The translations under genes were made by a program, and so were the position numbers. A stretch of DNA of 64,000 nt from NCBI RefSeq assembly GCF_037974265.1, contig NZ_CP150233.1, forward strand, positions 5,642,001-5,706,000, in the 5' to 3' direction. A model generated the notes under the pieces. It did no database searches, had not been told where the DNA came from, and worked only from the letters and a program-made list of their open reading frames with translations. Of the stretch, positions 9,521 to 19,991 are shown piece by piece. Source of the stretch: Paenibacillus sp. FSL R5-0623 (lineage in GTDB: Bacteria; Bacillota; Bacilli; Paenibacillales; Paenibacillaceae). Within the stretch, counting starts at the first letter, position 1. Each line of letters starts with the position of its first letter.

Positions 9521-10003
9521 CTAGTATGATTCAAGTTGTTCCTTCTGGCTTTCCGCGATTTGTTTGTACGGATCAAATACTATTGCTAGTTTTTGATCGA
9601 ATAATGGTTCCTTTAGTATACTGTTATCCAAATTAATCTCACCCATTATTGCATAAAAATTCAGAAATTCATTTATCGATGATGAATTTGAAGGGTCATC
9701 TTCGTCACTCAATTTGCTAATCAAATCGCGTAGAGTTATTTTATTTTCGAGAAATTGGAGATAATAATACCCTACTATTACGTCACTCTTCGAGAACCTA
9801 TTTTTTTCATAATAGGATTCATCTAACATCTTAGCCCCTACAGCTAAAGATAATTCATTTAGGTCCTTAGCTAAGGACACTTCATATATCCAATCTTCTA
9901 CAGTATCCTTTTTCAAAATTTGTCTATCAGCCCACTCCTGCCAGTCCACCTTAGAGTAATACCCACTTACACATGCTATATATAAATTACTAGCTATGGT
10001 CAA
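9521..10003 (-). CDS. Putative immunity protein for the His-rich toxin tip (copy A)
   Basis: 160 residues starting at TTG 10003, one base after the toxin stop, with GGGAGG eight bases upstream. An earlier in-frame start at 10057 would lie inside the toxin and has no site. The sequence pattern SGYY, then WQEWADRQILKK, then VGYYYLQFLENK is shared with the gene at 20797-21279, also 160 residues, and both follow related toxin tips. Soluble, helical, no signal. The family is not named by me; the pairing of homologous tips with homologous partners strongly supports immunity. Confidence 0.85.
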   Translation of the reverse strand: MTIASNLYIACVSGYYSKVDWQEWADRQILKKDTVEDWIYEVSLAKDLNELSLAVGAKMLDESYYEKNRFSKSDVIVGYYYLQFLENKITLRDLISKLSDEDDPSNSSSINEFLNFYAIMGEINLDNSILKEPLFDQKLAIVFDPYKQIAESQKEQLESY

Positions 10004-10004
10004 T

Positions 10005-13000
10005 TTATTTCCTCCCTTTTGGAGTCTGCGGATGTAGTCCTGGAACACCTTTCCCATGCTGGTCCGGATTCAAAAATGAGTTTGGATGATGATGTGGAAT
10101 TGTATGAGTAGCTATATCATTCCTTCCATGATCAGTAAAATCATTATTACCTATTCTCCGTCCATATTGATCAAATATGGTTTCCCTCACATAGGTTTCA
10201 CCAGTCTTATTATTAATTTTTATGTCTTTAATACTTCTTTCACCAGGAACAGTATAAACTCTTTGTCTGGTATTTATCTCTTTACCGTTCATTACTTTCC
10301 AGATTTCTTGCCCGTTCTCTTTGATTTTTTCAAGTGAACCGTGCCCCTGTTTCCAATAAGATTCATACCTAGTCGCTTCTACCGAATCCATCATATCAAC
10401 AAACGATTCCTTTTGTTTTCCCGTCCCCCCAGTCTCACACCCCATCAATCCCAACGGATCGATATAACTCACCGGGTTGCCATTCACATACGCATATCGG
10501 TTAAACGTCTGCCCATCCTGAATCTCTCCACGGATCACATCTCGGTTCAAGAACCGCTTCAGATTCGGATTATAGTACCGTGCTCGCATGTAATACAGTC
10601 CGTTGGCATCCGTCATGACCCCATCTCGACCATTATACGCAAACGGCTGCTGGGTTAATCCTTCATGTTGCTCCAGTTCGCCATATAATCCGTACGTATA
10701 GCGATCCGTCACCCGGTTCTGCTCGTCCGTTAGCAACGTCGTACTACCACGCAGGTCGTAGTGGTAACTCAGGTATGTTCCGTCGGCATCCTCTCGACCA
10801 ATAAGCCCCAGTCCATAGATGTAACGGGCCTTTACGTTCCCTTCCCCGTCCAGCTCCATCAACACCCGGCTCAGTTCATGTGCATCGTCGATGACATAGC
10901 GGGTCACTTGCCCTCGCTGCGCGAGTTCAATCCGGTCTCCCTGCGGGTTGTACCGATACTTCAGTTTCCCTGCCTTCACCAGACGGTTCCGAGCATCGTA
11001 TTCGTAAGCGGAAGCGGTGTTACCATCCGTTGCATACAGCAGATTACCGTTGGCATCAATCTCGACAGGATAGTCCCCCACACGCTGAAGCCGGTTATCC
11101 CAGGTGTAGTGCAGATGCTGCGTGGGTGAAGTACTCGTGAATTCCGTTTCAGACACCCCGACCTGTTCACTCGTCAGGTTCCCGGATGGATCATACGTGT
11201 AGTGTACAACACGACCTGGTTCGGCGCCACTGCGCAGACGTTTCAAGGTATCATACGTATACTGTTTGTTTTCTTCCTTCAGCAGCAAGCCGCTTGGGCT
11301 ATATTCGTACTTAAATTGCTGTAAACGAATGCCCTGTACGCTCGTATCCGTCAGCCGAGTCAGTTGGCCTGCGGCATCGTATTCCCGTTGCTCCTGGCTG
11401 CCGTTCGGGCGTCGGGTGTCGATGAGCTTCCCACTCGCATCATAGCGGTACCGGGTCAGGCGGCCGTTCCAGTCCTTCACTTCAGCCAGTTCACCTGTGG
11501 CCTGGTAGCGATATTCTACTACTTTGCCATCCGGATAGGTCAGTGCCGTCATCCGGCCTGCCGCATCATACGCATATTGCAGCAAATGTCCAAATCCATC
11601 GGTTCGCGTGAGCAAGCGGCCTGCCGCATCATAGGTTCGTTCCTCATGCTGCTCGGCTTCGAGCACACGCGCCACTTGTCCATCGGGCGTGTAGGTCAGC
11701 ACAATTTCGCCCGCTTCATCGGTTGCCCGGATCAGGCGGCCCGCGGCATCATACGCGTAGCGGGTTTCCTGTCCCTTGGCATCCAGCTTGGCATTTAGCC
11801 AGCCGCGTTCATCATACGTATACGCCGTCCGTGCACCTACCGCATTCGTTTCCTGCAGCAAGCGACCACTGCGGTCATACGTTAGATGGGTCTCGTTTCC
11901 ACTGGCATCAGTGTAACTTGTATTGCGATCTTCCCCATCCCATGTCTGGCGATAGGTCACTTCATCTGCGCCTTCGCCTTGAATGACTTCGGTCAGACGG
12001 TGCGCGGCATCGTAGCGATAATGGCGGGTATGACCATCTGCGTCGGTATCTTCGACGCGTTGATGGAGGGCATTGAACCGCAGCCGCGTCATGTGGCCGA
12101 GTCCATCCTGCCATGCCACGGGACGACCAGCCGCATCATAGGTCAGTTGCTGGACCGTCCGACCTTCGCCATCGATGACGGAGACCAAGCGACCTGCGCC
12201 ATCATAGTAATACTTCGTGATGTGTCCTAATGCATCGGTCACGGTCTGTAATCGACCTGCGGCATCATAAGAGAGCTGCGTGGTTTCGCCCAGTGCATTC
12301 GTCTCGGCAATCAGGCGGTTTTCGGCATCATAGGTATACTGCCGGGTGTGACCGAGCGCATCGGTGATGCTCGCCACTTCCCCGTTCAGCGTATACGTAT
12401 AGTGCATGGAGGCTCCAGACGGACGGGTCTCTCGAATGCGCTGCCCACTGGCATCATACAGGGTCTGCCACGTGAGGCCTAGAGGGTCGGTGATGGATGT
12501 CAGGCGATCTGCACCATCGTAGCTCCGGCGACTCACGCTTCCTGCGGCATCCGTGAGTTCGACCAGTCGACCTGCTTCATCCCAGCCCACCTGTAAACGT
12601 CGACCTTCCGGATCCAGCGTATGCTGCAGTTCACCTGTCTCGCTGTAGGCATAGGTCCAGATGGCTCCCATGAAGTCCTGGTACGTGGCTGTTTGTCCCG
12701 TTTTGGTGTAGACCCACTTGGCTGTACTACCATCTGGACGGCTCACTTCGGTCAGTCGTTGTTGTTCATCGTACTGGTAGCGGGTTACGCCGCCTTCGGC
12801 ATCCGTTTCACGCTCAACTTGGTGGTGCATGGTATAGTGATATTCCGTTTCATGATCCAAAGGATCGATTTCACGAATCAGATGTCCCTCTTCATCGTAG
12901 ACATACGTTGTTGTTTCGCCCAGTGGGTTGGTGACACTGGCCATCTGTCCCTGCGGCGTGTAGGTATAACGTGTAATACCGCCATCTTCAGCATGTACTT

Positions 13001-14882
13001 CGAGGAGCTGTAAGGCATCATCATGCACAAGGATGCGCGCCTGACCCAAACGATTGGTAACGGTAGTCCACGTCTGACCCGGATGGCTCTCGGTATCATA
13101 TGCCATCCGCCCTGCTGCACCGGATGGGTCGGTTTGCGCAATGATTCGGTTTTTCTCATCGTAGGTATTGGTAAACTGAACAACGCCGGCTTCGCTCAGC
13201 GACATCAGACGCCCTTCGCCGTCATGGGTCATTTCCGTGATCGTACCGTCCGGTTCGGTTAGACGCACCAGGAATCCTGCGCTATCATAGCCAAATGTCG
13301 CTCCACGCAAGGCATCCCTGACCGCGGCAAGGTTTCCTTCCGCAGTGTAGTCCAGTGTCAGCACACGTCCCGTGACCCGGTCCTGCAACTGCTGGAGTTT
13401 TCCTTCTTCATCATAGACCAGATCAAGTGACAGTCCGTCCTTGTTGGTGTGACGAAGCAGTACGCCATTGAGATCGAATTGGTACATTTCGCGCGGACTA
13501 CGGGCTGTATAGAGCCAACCCTGCTCGGTGTAGGTCAGCTCGTCATGGTTCACATCCAGGTCATCACTGCGGTAACGGCCGTCCCCTTGGTGTGTAAATC
13601 GGTTTTTCCGTCCCGGCGTCCAGCAGACATCCACGATGGGTTGGAATGCATCACTAGCTTCGGTTTCGGTCTGGTAATCCTTTGGAGTGATGTCCAACCG
13701 CAGACCATATTGATGTGTCCAAGCTGGGCCTAGCTCTCCCCGTTGCAACAGTCCCGAATGGTAGATTAGGGTAAAGGGCCAGTCGGCTGCTCCATGCAGC
13801 GTCAGCAAACTATGATTCATAAACTGATGACCGGTCGCTGCGTGAATCGGGTCCTCCACTTTACTTTCTGCGTGTGATTTTTGAGGATTCTGCGTTTCAG
13901 TGGTTCGCCCTGTAGATGGTTGATGTGGCGAAGAATCAACATCCTTCGACTTGGGCGCCCCTGGTACCTCTGCGCCTTTCGGAGCGTTACCTCCGGGTGT
14001 CTTCTTTATCATCGAAGCGGCCGCTGCAGAGCCCGTTCCTGCCGCCGTTCCTGCTGCAGCCGCTGCTTTCTCGGCATCGGTGAGTCCCGTATCGTGGCGT
14101 GTGGACCCGGCATCGCTTGGCGCATCGTCTGCTTTGCCCGTTGGTTTGTTACTCGTCATCGGCGCGTCACCTGTATCCCTGGAGCCTGCGGGGGCTTCAC
14201 CTGCCTTGGTCGACTTCGGCGTCGCTCCGGCCATATCCTCCCCGGCTTCTCGGGTCGAGTTCCCGGGCACGCCCGCCTTGTTCGGGCTGGTCGGGATCGC
14301 ATCGATTGCTTCATCGGCGTTGCGACCGACGGTTTTTGCTGCATCTGCAGCGTCATCCGCATGTTTAACGGTTTTTCCCGTCAGTTCCAGCGCCTCATCC
14401 GCATACTTGAAGAGGGAAGCGGCCTTATTGGCTCCTTTCCCCAGCGGCCCCAGCACGGCAAGACCACGCTCATACCAGGCCAGTTTCTCTCCGGTCAGCA
14501 GATCCCGACCTGTGATGGCCTCGATAATCCCTTTCACATTGCCAACGACAGGCAAGAAATCCAGCACCGTCCCCAATGCAAAGGTGAGGAAGCTCGCCAG
14601 CTTCCCCCAGTTGAATTTTTTGCCCTCCCGATCCGCTTGTTCATATTCTTCTCGTTTGCGACGGGTCAACTCCGACAACAGTTCCAGCTTGCTTTGCAAG
14701 CCGTCCAGTTCCCGCATCAGGTGGGTGAATGTGCTTTGTACCCCACCTTGGCTGAGGGTTTTATAGCTTAGGCTGTTCATGGACCGATTCAGGTCCGCGC
14801 GCAGATCCCCCATCTCATCCGCGGCTCCATTCAGACTTTTTGAGGTCCGCTTCAGGTCAGATAGGCTGACTTCCAATTTCAT
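10005..14882 (-). CDS. Rhs/YD-repeat polymorphic toxin, His-rich tip
   Basis: 1625 residues. Residues 1-95 form a helical WXG100/LXG-like targeting region containing YEQAD, a YxxxD/E type VII secretion motif. Residues about 105-155 match pre-toxin TG (LPVVGNVKGIIEAITGRDLL). A long Ala/Gly/Pro/Asp-rich linker reaches about 335. The DUF6531-like start of the Rhs cage (DPIHAATGHQFMNH) is followed by many YD repeats to about 1250 and the Rhs core ending SYIDPLGL near 1470. The remaining 150 residues are the toxin tip. It has GRRIGNN and a histidine-rich end (HTIPHHHPN, HGKGVPGLHP) that suggests a metal-binding nuclease; activity not established. ATG with AGAGGA upstream. The region 13085-13865 is clearly diverged from the two other full copies while the flanks are nearly identical. 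The cognate immunity gene follows by one base. Confidence 0.93.
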   Translation of the reverse strand: MKLEVSLSDLKRTSKSLNGAADEMGDLRADLNRSMNSLSYKTLSQGGVQSTFTHLMRELDGLQSKLELLSELTRRKREEYEQADREGKKFNWGKLASFLTFALGTVLDFLPVVGNVKGIIEAITGRDLLTGEKLAWYERGLAVLGPLGKGANKAASLFKYADEALELTGKTVKHADDAADAAKTVGRNADEAIDAIPTSPNKAGVPGNSTREAGEDMAGATPKSTKAGEAPAGSRDTGDAPMTSNKPTGKADDAPSDAGSTRHDTGLTDAEKAAAAAGTAAGTGSAAAASMIKKTPGGNAPKGAEVPGAPKSKDVDSSPHQPSTGRTTETQNPQKSHAESKVEDPIHAATGHQFMNHSLLTLHGAADWPFTLIYHSGLLQRGELGPAWTHQYGLRLDITPKDYQTETEASDAFQPIVDVCWTPGRKNRFTHQGDGRYRSDDLDVNHDELTYTEQGWLYTARSPREMYQFDLNGVLLRHTNKDGLSLDLVYDEEGKLQQLQDRVTGRVLTLDYTAEGNLAAVRDALRGATFGYDSAGFLVRLTEPDGTITEMTHDGEGRLMSLSEAGVVQFTNTYDEKNRIIAQTDPSGAAGRMAYDTESHPGQTWTTVTNRLGQARILVHDDALQLLEVHAEDGGITRYTYTPQGQMASVTNPLGETTTYVYDEEGHLIREIDPLDHETEYHYTMHHQVERETDAEGGVTRYQYDEQQRLTEVSRPDGSTAKWVYTKTGQTATYQDFMGAIWTYAYSETGELQHTLDPEGRRLQVGWDEAGRLVELTDAAGSVSRRSYDGADRLTSITDPLGLTWQTLYDASGQRIRETRPSGASMHYTYTLNGEVASITDALGHTRQYTYDAENRLIAETNALGETTQLSYDAAGRLQTVTDALGHITKYYYDGAGRLVSVIDGEGRTVQQLTYDAAGRPVAWQDGLGHMTRLRFNALHQRVEDTDADGHTRHYRYDAAHRLTEVIQGEGADEVTYRQTWDGEDRNTSYTDASGNETHLTYDRSGRLLQETNAVGARTAYTYDERGWLNAKLDAKGQETRYAYDAAGRLIRATDEAGEIVLTYTPDGQVARVLEAEQHEERTYDAAGRLLTRTDGFGHLLQYAYDAAGRMTALTYPDGKVVEYRYQATGELAEVKDWNGRLTRYRYDASGKLIDTRRPNGSQEQREYDAAGQLTRLTDTSVQGIRLQQFKYEYSPSGLLLKEENKQYTYDTLKRLRSGAEPGRVVHYTYDPSGNLTSEQVGVSETEFTSTSPTQHLHYTWDNRLQRVGDYPVEIDANGNLLYATDGNTASAYEYDARNRLVKAGKLKYRYNPQGDRIELAQRGQVTRYVIDDAHELSRVLMELDGEGNVKARYIYGLGLIGREDADGTYLSYHYDLRGSTTLLTDEQNRVTDRYTYGLYGELEQHEGLTQQPFAYNGRDGVMTDANGLYYMRARYYNPNLKRFLNRDVIRGEIQDGQTFNRYAYVNGNPVSYIDPLGLMGCETGGTGKQKESFVDMMDSVEATRYESYWKQGHGSLEKIKENGQEIWKVMNGKEINTRQRVYTVPGERSIKDIKINNKTGETYVRETIFDQYGRRIGNNDFTDHGRNDIATHTIPHHHPNSFLNPDQHGKGVPGLHPQTPKGRK

Positions 14883-14960
14883 GTCTGTTCCTCTTTTCTA
14901 TGTACAATGACGTTGCAATTCATTTTTTTAAATTGATACTTCTTCCTTTGCTCATCGTTC

Positions 14961-14993
14961 TAAATAAATGCGGTACACCGTAAGGCATACCGC
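14961..14993 (-). terminator. Terminator between large surface protein copy 2 and the Rhs toxin
   Basis: Stem GCGGTATGCC / GGTGTACCGC with loop TTAC (two G-T pairs), followed on the minus strand by ATTTATTTA. The same hairpin sits at 28336-28359. The toxin therefore probably has its own promoter in the 80 bases after it, although I see no convincing -35/-10 pair. Confidence 0.7.
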
Positions 14994-15066
14994 AAATGAG
15001 TCTACAGTGTTCTCTTTAAAAATGACTTAGACTATATCCTGCTATTTCTCTTTTCTACATCTGAAA

Positions 15067-18000
15067 CTAATGCGGTACCTGCGCACTGAAATCATCCCGG
15101 CTGGAGCGATCCGCATGGTAGAAGACCACGTCTCCGTCCCGCAACGTAAAGCTGTTTCCATAGCTATCCTCTACCTCACGCTGGAATCCTTCCAGCAACC
15201 ATTGATTCATCAGCGGGGCATGGATATATTGCAGATGCGGTGCCGCCAGATTTCCCTCTCGAATGGACTCGAAGTTGAAGTTCACTACGATATACCCATC
15301 CTTCAAGAAGATCGGCGATTTAGCATCCAATCCGCCATGCGTACGTCCATACTCAGCCAAGTTTGTTCCCGCTTGAACTACATAGGGCTCGGCGGGCAGA
15401 CTGTATTCCCCATACCATTGTTGAATGGCTGCATTCGCACGCAGGACATCTGCACTGGCGGTGGTGGGAATATTCGTTTTCGGACCGATAAACGTTCGAA
15501 GTTGCTCTGGCATCAAGAGCAGGCTATATCCGCCTACCGGAGTTTTCATTTTCGTGAACTTGTCTCGATAGTACTCTTGGTACGCTCGTTCACTCATCAT
15601 CCCCGGATGGATTTCACCATATCGGTTGTATTTGTACGTCGCTGTATCTCGCAGTTGTTCGGACGGAACTTGACGTAGCCGATCATTCAGAATCACGAAC
15701 CGCTTCACTTGATCTTCTGTCGAACCGATGCGAATAAAGTTCCGCTGGTTGGTGGAGTAATACAGATCCACGGGCACACGTTCGCTTCCATCCTTACTTA
15801 CAAAATCAAAGGTTGGCGTGAGACGAATGCCGTCTCGTGGACCGAACATGTTGCCTTTTGTTTTAAAGTCAAACTTGAAGTGGTATCCCGTTTTCACCGC
15901 CACATTCTGGTACCCTTGCAGCGGGTGACTGCCCGGACGAATTGGGACAGTAAACTGGGGTTTGTTCCCCCGCTTGTCTCCGTCGATATCCTGCGTGCCG
16001 GTCCAGTAACTGATCCAGGTCGGCGCAAGACTATTTTTGAAACGGCGGAAGACCAGCTCCCAGTTATAGTCGGCGATATCGGTAATCTCAAAGTCGTATA
16101 GTCGCCCAATGACCTCCACAGATACTTCGTCCGAAGCGGCATGGTAGTACAGATCTGTGTTGGCATCGGGTTGGGCGTCGATCTCCGGCTCGCTACTAAA
16201 ATGCGTTGGGGCATTTTCAGCGATATTCCGGAATTCCACCTGGTAGTCTCCTTCATCCACCCACACAGGCAGATAGAAGGTCGTATCCAGTACCGGTACC
16301 TGAACATCAATCCATGTATTTCGTGGATAAAATTGCGATCGGTTAGCACTGTACACGTCAAATGGAAAACGGACTTGTTTAATCCGATAATATTTGGCGT
16401 AATCCCGATCGCCATATCCCGGGTAAGATCCCGCATCCAGATGTTGTCCGCTGGTCGGGATGCGAACTGTGAATGGTCGCTCCAAAATGAGCGCAGACCG
16501 GTTCATGTTCGGCACCGTTTTCTGATTATGCGGCTGATCATCCGAAACGAGCGAGTAGTTCACCACTGGTGTATGGACGGTGACGGTGTTGATTGGATCA
16601 ACTGGAAAGGTTTTTCCTCCGCTGCCGCCCAAGGTGGTTGGATGGAGGGCATACTGGATTTCTCCCGTGGAGTCCGTATCCGCTTTATTCAAGAGTGTCC
16701 GGGGAATCAACAGCTGATCTTCATACAACACCTGCTCCCCGGTGTTTTTATACGAGCCGATCTTGGTTGGTGCCGGGATTTGCGTCGGATCCGGTCCATT
16801 TTCAACGACGGTGCTGCCATCCATGACGTTTGTCGTCGAACCCTCCCAGGTAAAGTCGAGCGCATCATTCTTCACATCGGGTGGACCCGTTTGGCCCTCA
16901 GCCATGCCTTTAAGCAGTTCGGTATCATCAGGTACTTCTGGTGGTTCATATCCATCACTTGCCAATACTTCGGGAACATAGCTGATTTCCCCTGTTTCCT
17001 GCGGCATGACATGAATCTCCACGTCTTCCTCATGCTCCATCTCCAGGTCGGGTGGTGTGTATCCCTGGGGCCAGAGTGTAATCCGGCTTCCGTCAGGAAG
17101 AGCATAATTCTCCATCTTCGCCTGTTCGATCGAATACAGTTCGACGTTATTAATTTTCCAATAGCTATAGTTTCGGTCAAAGCTAAACGTATACTTCACA
17201 TCAACCGTATCCGAATCCTCGGTATCGGGTTGCGGGATAGACGTACCATTCGGTCCGGGCAGATTAGGCTGCTTCACTTTCCAGGTCCGGGCATACGTAA
17301 GGTCCGCGGTACAATCATAGGTAATCGTGCCTTGCTGTTTGCCAAAGGTATGCTGGAACAGATAATTCATCGCCCACGTATTGGCATACAGGTGCTCCGA
17401 AGTCGGGATCCCCCGCGTAGCATCAAAATGAATGCCGTTCGTTGGATCATCCGCCAGAATATGCCCTTGGGCACCTGGGTCCATAAACGCAGTTTCGGGT
17501 GCGGCTACCTCATTCGGTGGATTGATGGTATATGTACAGCCTGCCACTCCCCCTGGTGGGGCTGCCCCATCACCCACCGTGACTTTTAAGTAAGCTATAA
17601 GATCGTATTTATATGAATCGTCGCTTTTCCAACGTACAGAAATTGTAGCGGTTCCCGGGCTTACGCCTTTAATCTTTCCACTTGGGTTCACCTCAACGAT
17701 ACCTTCCTGATCTGATTTCCATTCCACACCCGAACGAGTGGAGATATCTACCCAGTTCCCAAAGTCTGCCTCTCCAGGATTCATGGTAGCCACCTCACCT
17801 TTAAGGTAGGCCTCTTCATCAATCGCCAGTCGCTGGCTTCCCGTAAGACGAATTTTCTTTTGTTCTACAACTTTTCCTCGCCAAGTTATTGTGAGCGGAG
17901 TTAAATATAAAGCTGTTTTTTTTGGATATCCATTATTACCATTACCAACCGCGTCATCATTATATTCTTCTCTATACTTAGTAGGTATGTCTGGAAAATT

Positions 18001-18564
18001 GGCTCTCCCCGTTTCGGAAGTAAGCAAAACTGCTGTGTTCTGCCCTGTAAGCTCTAAATCACTAATATAAGAGGTGCGACCTTGTAGATCCGTTGTAGTA
18101 ACTTTTGATATACGCGCTTCAGTAACCATATTTATATTTTCAACTGGAGTACCCTCAAAATAACTATATTCACGAGCCATATAATGTGAGTCATACAAAT
18201 CTATTTTATCCCTGACAACTCCTAATGTTGGCCAAGGTGCTTCAGGAGGACCAACGCTGTTAACAATCTCATCTCCTCGAGATGATCTAGCAACCCACTT
18301 TCCATCATCCCTTTGGACCCAATATACACCCGGATTAGCTGTCCGTACCCCATCAACTTTTCTTACAACTTTTTGATAACCCGTTGGACCAACTGGAGAT
18401 GCAACAGAAGCAGTAAGTGGTTCCCTATCCTCTGGATTAGAACTCACAGCAATAACTTTAGTAGAATTACCCGGAGCAGAAAAAACCAACATCATCTGAT
18501 AGTTACTACATACAATAAATACAGATAATATTACTATACATTTTCGCAGACCTCTAAATTTCAT
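15067..18564 (-). CDS. Large secreted surface protein with bacterial Ig-like domain (copy 2)
   Basis: 1165 residues. A signal peptide at the N-terminus is followed by a region ending in an Ig-like BIG2 domain at about residues 228-332 (GVEWKSDQEGIVEVNPSGK, then GTATISVRW). Next is the segment GIPTSEHLYANTWAMNYLF and HTFGKQQG, then the C-terminal block from about residue 658, almost identical to copies 1 and 3. ATG 18564 with AGAGGA seven bases upstream; the SLH gene ends 15 bases before. Copies 2 and 3 are alike from the Ig-like domain onward and differ mainly in the first 200 residues. Exported and presumably wall-associated through its SLH partner (inference). Family as in copy 1; function unknown. 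Confidence 0.85.
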   Translation of the reverse strand: MKFRGLRKCIVILSVFIVCSNYQMMLVFSAPGNSTKVIAVSSNPEDREPLTASVASPVGPTGYQKVVRKVDGVRTANPGVYWVQRDDGKWVARSSRGDEIVNSVGPPEAPWPTLGVVRDKIDLYDSHYMAREYSYFEGTPVENINMVTEARISKVTTTDLQGRTSYISDLELTGQNTAVLLTSETGRANFPDIPTKYREEYNDDAVGNGNNGYPKKTALYLTPLTITWRGKVVEQKKIRLTGSQRLAIDEEAYLKGEVATMNPGEADFGNWVDISTRSGVEWKSDQEGIVEVNPSGKIKGVSPGTATISVRWKSDDSYKYDLIAYLKVTVGDGAAPPGGVAGCTYTINPPNEVAAPETAFMDPGAQGHILADDPTNGIHFDATRGIPTSEHLYANTWAMNYLFQHTFGKQQGTITYDCTADLTYARTWKVKQPNLPGPNGTSIPQPDTEDSDTVDVKYTFSFDRNYSYWKINNVELYSIEQAKMENYALPDGSRITLWPQGYTPPDLEMEHEEDVEIHVMPQETGEISYVPEVLASDGYEPPEVPDDTELLKGMAEGQTGPPDVKNDALDFTWEGSTTNVMDGSTVVENGPDPTQIPAPTKIGSYKNTGEQVLYEDQLLIPRTLLNKADTDSTGEIQYALHPTTLGGSGGKTFPVDPINTVTVHTPVVNYSLVSDDQPHNQKTVPNMNRSALILERPFTVRIPTSGQHLDAGSYPGYGDRDYAKYYRIKQVRFPFDVYSANRSQFYPRNTWIDVQVPVLDTTFYLPVWVDEGDYQVEFRNIAENAPTHFSSEPEIDAQPDANTDLYYHAASDEVSVEVIGRLYDFEITDIADYNWELVFRRFKNSLAPTWISYWTGTQDIDGDKRGNKPQFTVPIRPGSHPLQGYQNVAVKTGYHFKFDFKTKGNMFGPRDGIRLTPTFDFVSKDGSERVPVDLYYSTNQRNFIRIGSTEDQVKRFVILNDRLRQVPSEQLRDTATYKYNRYGEIHPGMMSERAYQEYYRDKFTKMKTPVGGYSLLLMPEQLRTFIGPKTNIPTTASADVLRANAAIQQWYGEYSLPAEPYVVQAGTNLAEYGRTHGGLDAKSPIFLKDGYIVVNFNFESIREGNLAAPHLQYIHAPLMNQWLLEGFQREVEDSYGNSFTLRDGDVVFYHADRSSRDDFSAQVPH

Positions 18565-18579
18565 ATGTACATCCTCTAA

Positions 18580-19836
18580 TCAATTTGGTATATAAAATGA
18601 CGTAAGGGAGTTACCGACCCTTATAGATGAACCGTTTAAAGTAACATCCTCCGAACGATATCGATTGATAGATTGGGCCATCCAATATCGCTTAGAAACC
18701 CCTTTTTTGAAAAAGCCAGATTTCACATAATCTACCCTTGGTAAGTTTATTATTCCATATTTTTTTATAGCTCCACTTGTAAAATTACTTGCTGCACCAC
18801 TAGTTAAGCGATATCCAGTCGAGTTAGCTAAGGCAAGATTGCTAAGATTATTTCCATTAGGAGTAACTGTTACTTCCATAAAAACCATGTAGCGATCTTC
18901 ATCAATGAATCTGTCAAAATCTTTATCGATAAACATTTTTCCATACATATTCTTCACAGTCGAAGCAGTGGGGGCGTCGGCTATGATCATTCGATGGACT
19001 ATCATTTCTCCAAGATTGTTACGAAGTGAAAAAGGTTTCTCCGTTATCAAGTCAAAACTATTCAAATAGTTTGCGTTCTCATATTTACTGTAAACAAATG
19101 GCGTCGCAGAAGTCAGATTCGTTCCTGTTAGACCTACCTCGCGCATTTCATTCAGATCTCTATACGACGTTGCCTTGCTCTTCTGTACCTGTTCGTAACG
19201 GGATAAAATAACTGCTGCCTCTGCTCGTGTGGTTGTTTTCCCCGGACCAAACGTACCGTCTGGGTACCCGCCCATCAATCCAGTTCCCAATACCACCGAC
19301 ACATAGGGATATGCTGCTTTCTTCAACCCGCCCTTGTAATATTCTGCCACAGGCACTAGCGTATTCTCTGTATCCTTTAACGCTTGCTTGTAATCTTCAT
19401 CCTGAGCTGCAAGTCCTGAGCTGAGCCACTTTGCCATTTCCTCTCGTGTCAAAGCCGTGCCTGGCTTAAAACCATTCGGATAATCGGAAGTTTTCAAAAA
19501 GCCGAGCGATACCGCACGATTCACCTCGGTTTCACTCCAATGTCCCGTCAAATCCTGAAACTCATTAGCTAGCTCTGTCTCCAGCGTTCCTTTAGACACC
19601 CGAGCCAGCAGCGCTGCAAATTCTGCACGTGTTACTGTCGCTCCAGGCTTAAACGTACCATCACTATATCCTTTGAAATAACCTTTTGCTACCGCTGCAT
19701 CGATCGATGCTTTCGCCCAATGGCTCGTTGGCACATCTTTAAATGAGGTCACGGCTGCTTGACTGGTGTTTGCGGTGAAAGGGAACATTCCAAATACCAA
19801 TGCACCGCTTAATACTAGTTGTGTTACTTTTTTCAA
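18580..19836 (-). CDS. SLH-domain surface protein (copy 2)
   Basis: About 418 residues with signal peptide ending NTSQA and three SLH domains in the first 220 residues (SHWAKASIDAAVAKGYFKGY, GHWSETEVNRAVSLGFLK, GTFGPGKTTTRAEAAVILSR). The TTG start at 19836 is chosen over GTG 19845 because GGAG is ten bases from the TTG but adjacent to the GTG. The C-terminal domain shares ATSYRDLNEMREVGLTGTNL and VTPNGNNL with copy 3, so copies 2 and 3 are closer to each other than to copy 1. First gene of the module SLH - large surface protein - Rhs toxin - immunity. Confidence 0.9.
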   Translation of the reverse strand: MKKVTQLVLSGALVFGMFPFTANTSQAAVTSFKDVPTSHWAKASIDAAVAKGYFKGYSDGTFKPGATVTRAEFAALLARVSKGTLETELANEFQDLTGHWSETEVNRAVSLGFLKTSDYPNGFKPGTALTREEMAKWLSSGLAAQDEDYKQALKDTENTLVPVAEYYKGGLKKAAYPYVSVVLGTGLMGGYPDGTFGPGKTTTRAEAAVILSRYEQVQKSKATSYRDLNEMREVGLTGTNLTSATPFVYSKYENANYLNSFDLITEKPFSLRNNLGEMIVHRMIIADAPTASTVKNMYGKMFIDKDFDRFIDEDRYMVFMEVTVTPNGNNLSNLALANSTGYRLTSGAASNFTSGAIKKYGIINLPRVDYVKSGFFKKGVSKRYWMAQSINRYRSEDVTLNGSSIRVGNSLTSFYIPN

Positions 19837-19991
19837 ATCTTTCACGCTCCATTTTTATTTTTTTCTGTGGAATCCTTCATGCCTATGTACCTTTTTTCCT
19901 TGAATCTACTATTTTGCTATCATCAAATATATAGGACTTATTTAAATAGAATAGTTCAATAAGCAATATATCCCATTCAAGTTCCATGAAT

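Noticed and set aside
10900-13500. Regularly spaced similar DNA units that could be mistaken for a CRISPR or tandem repeat array
   Set aside because: They are the coding repeats of the YD motif, in frame, degenerate, and without unique spacers of constant length.
13881-14771. Long plus-strand open frames opposite the toxin linker (and the equivalents at 27125-28138 and 37814-38822)
   Set aside because: They are mirror frames of the GC-rich Ala/Gly/Pro linker; no ribosome sites, Arg/Cys/Ser-rich implausible composition, and they change wherever the toxin frame changes.
16141-17589. 482-codon plus-strand frame opposite surface protein copy 2
   Set aside because: It lacks any initiation signal and recognisable domain, and is interrupted in copies 1 and 3 while the minus-strand protein is intact.
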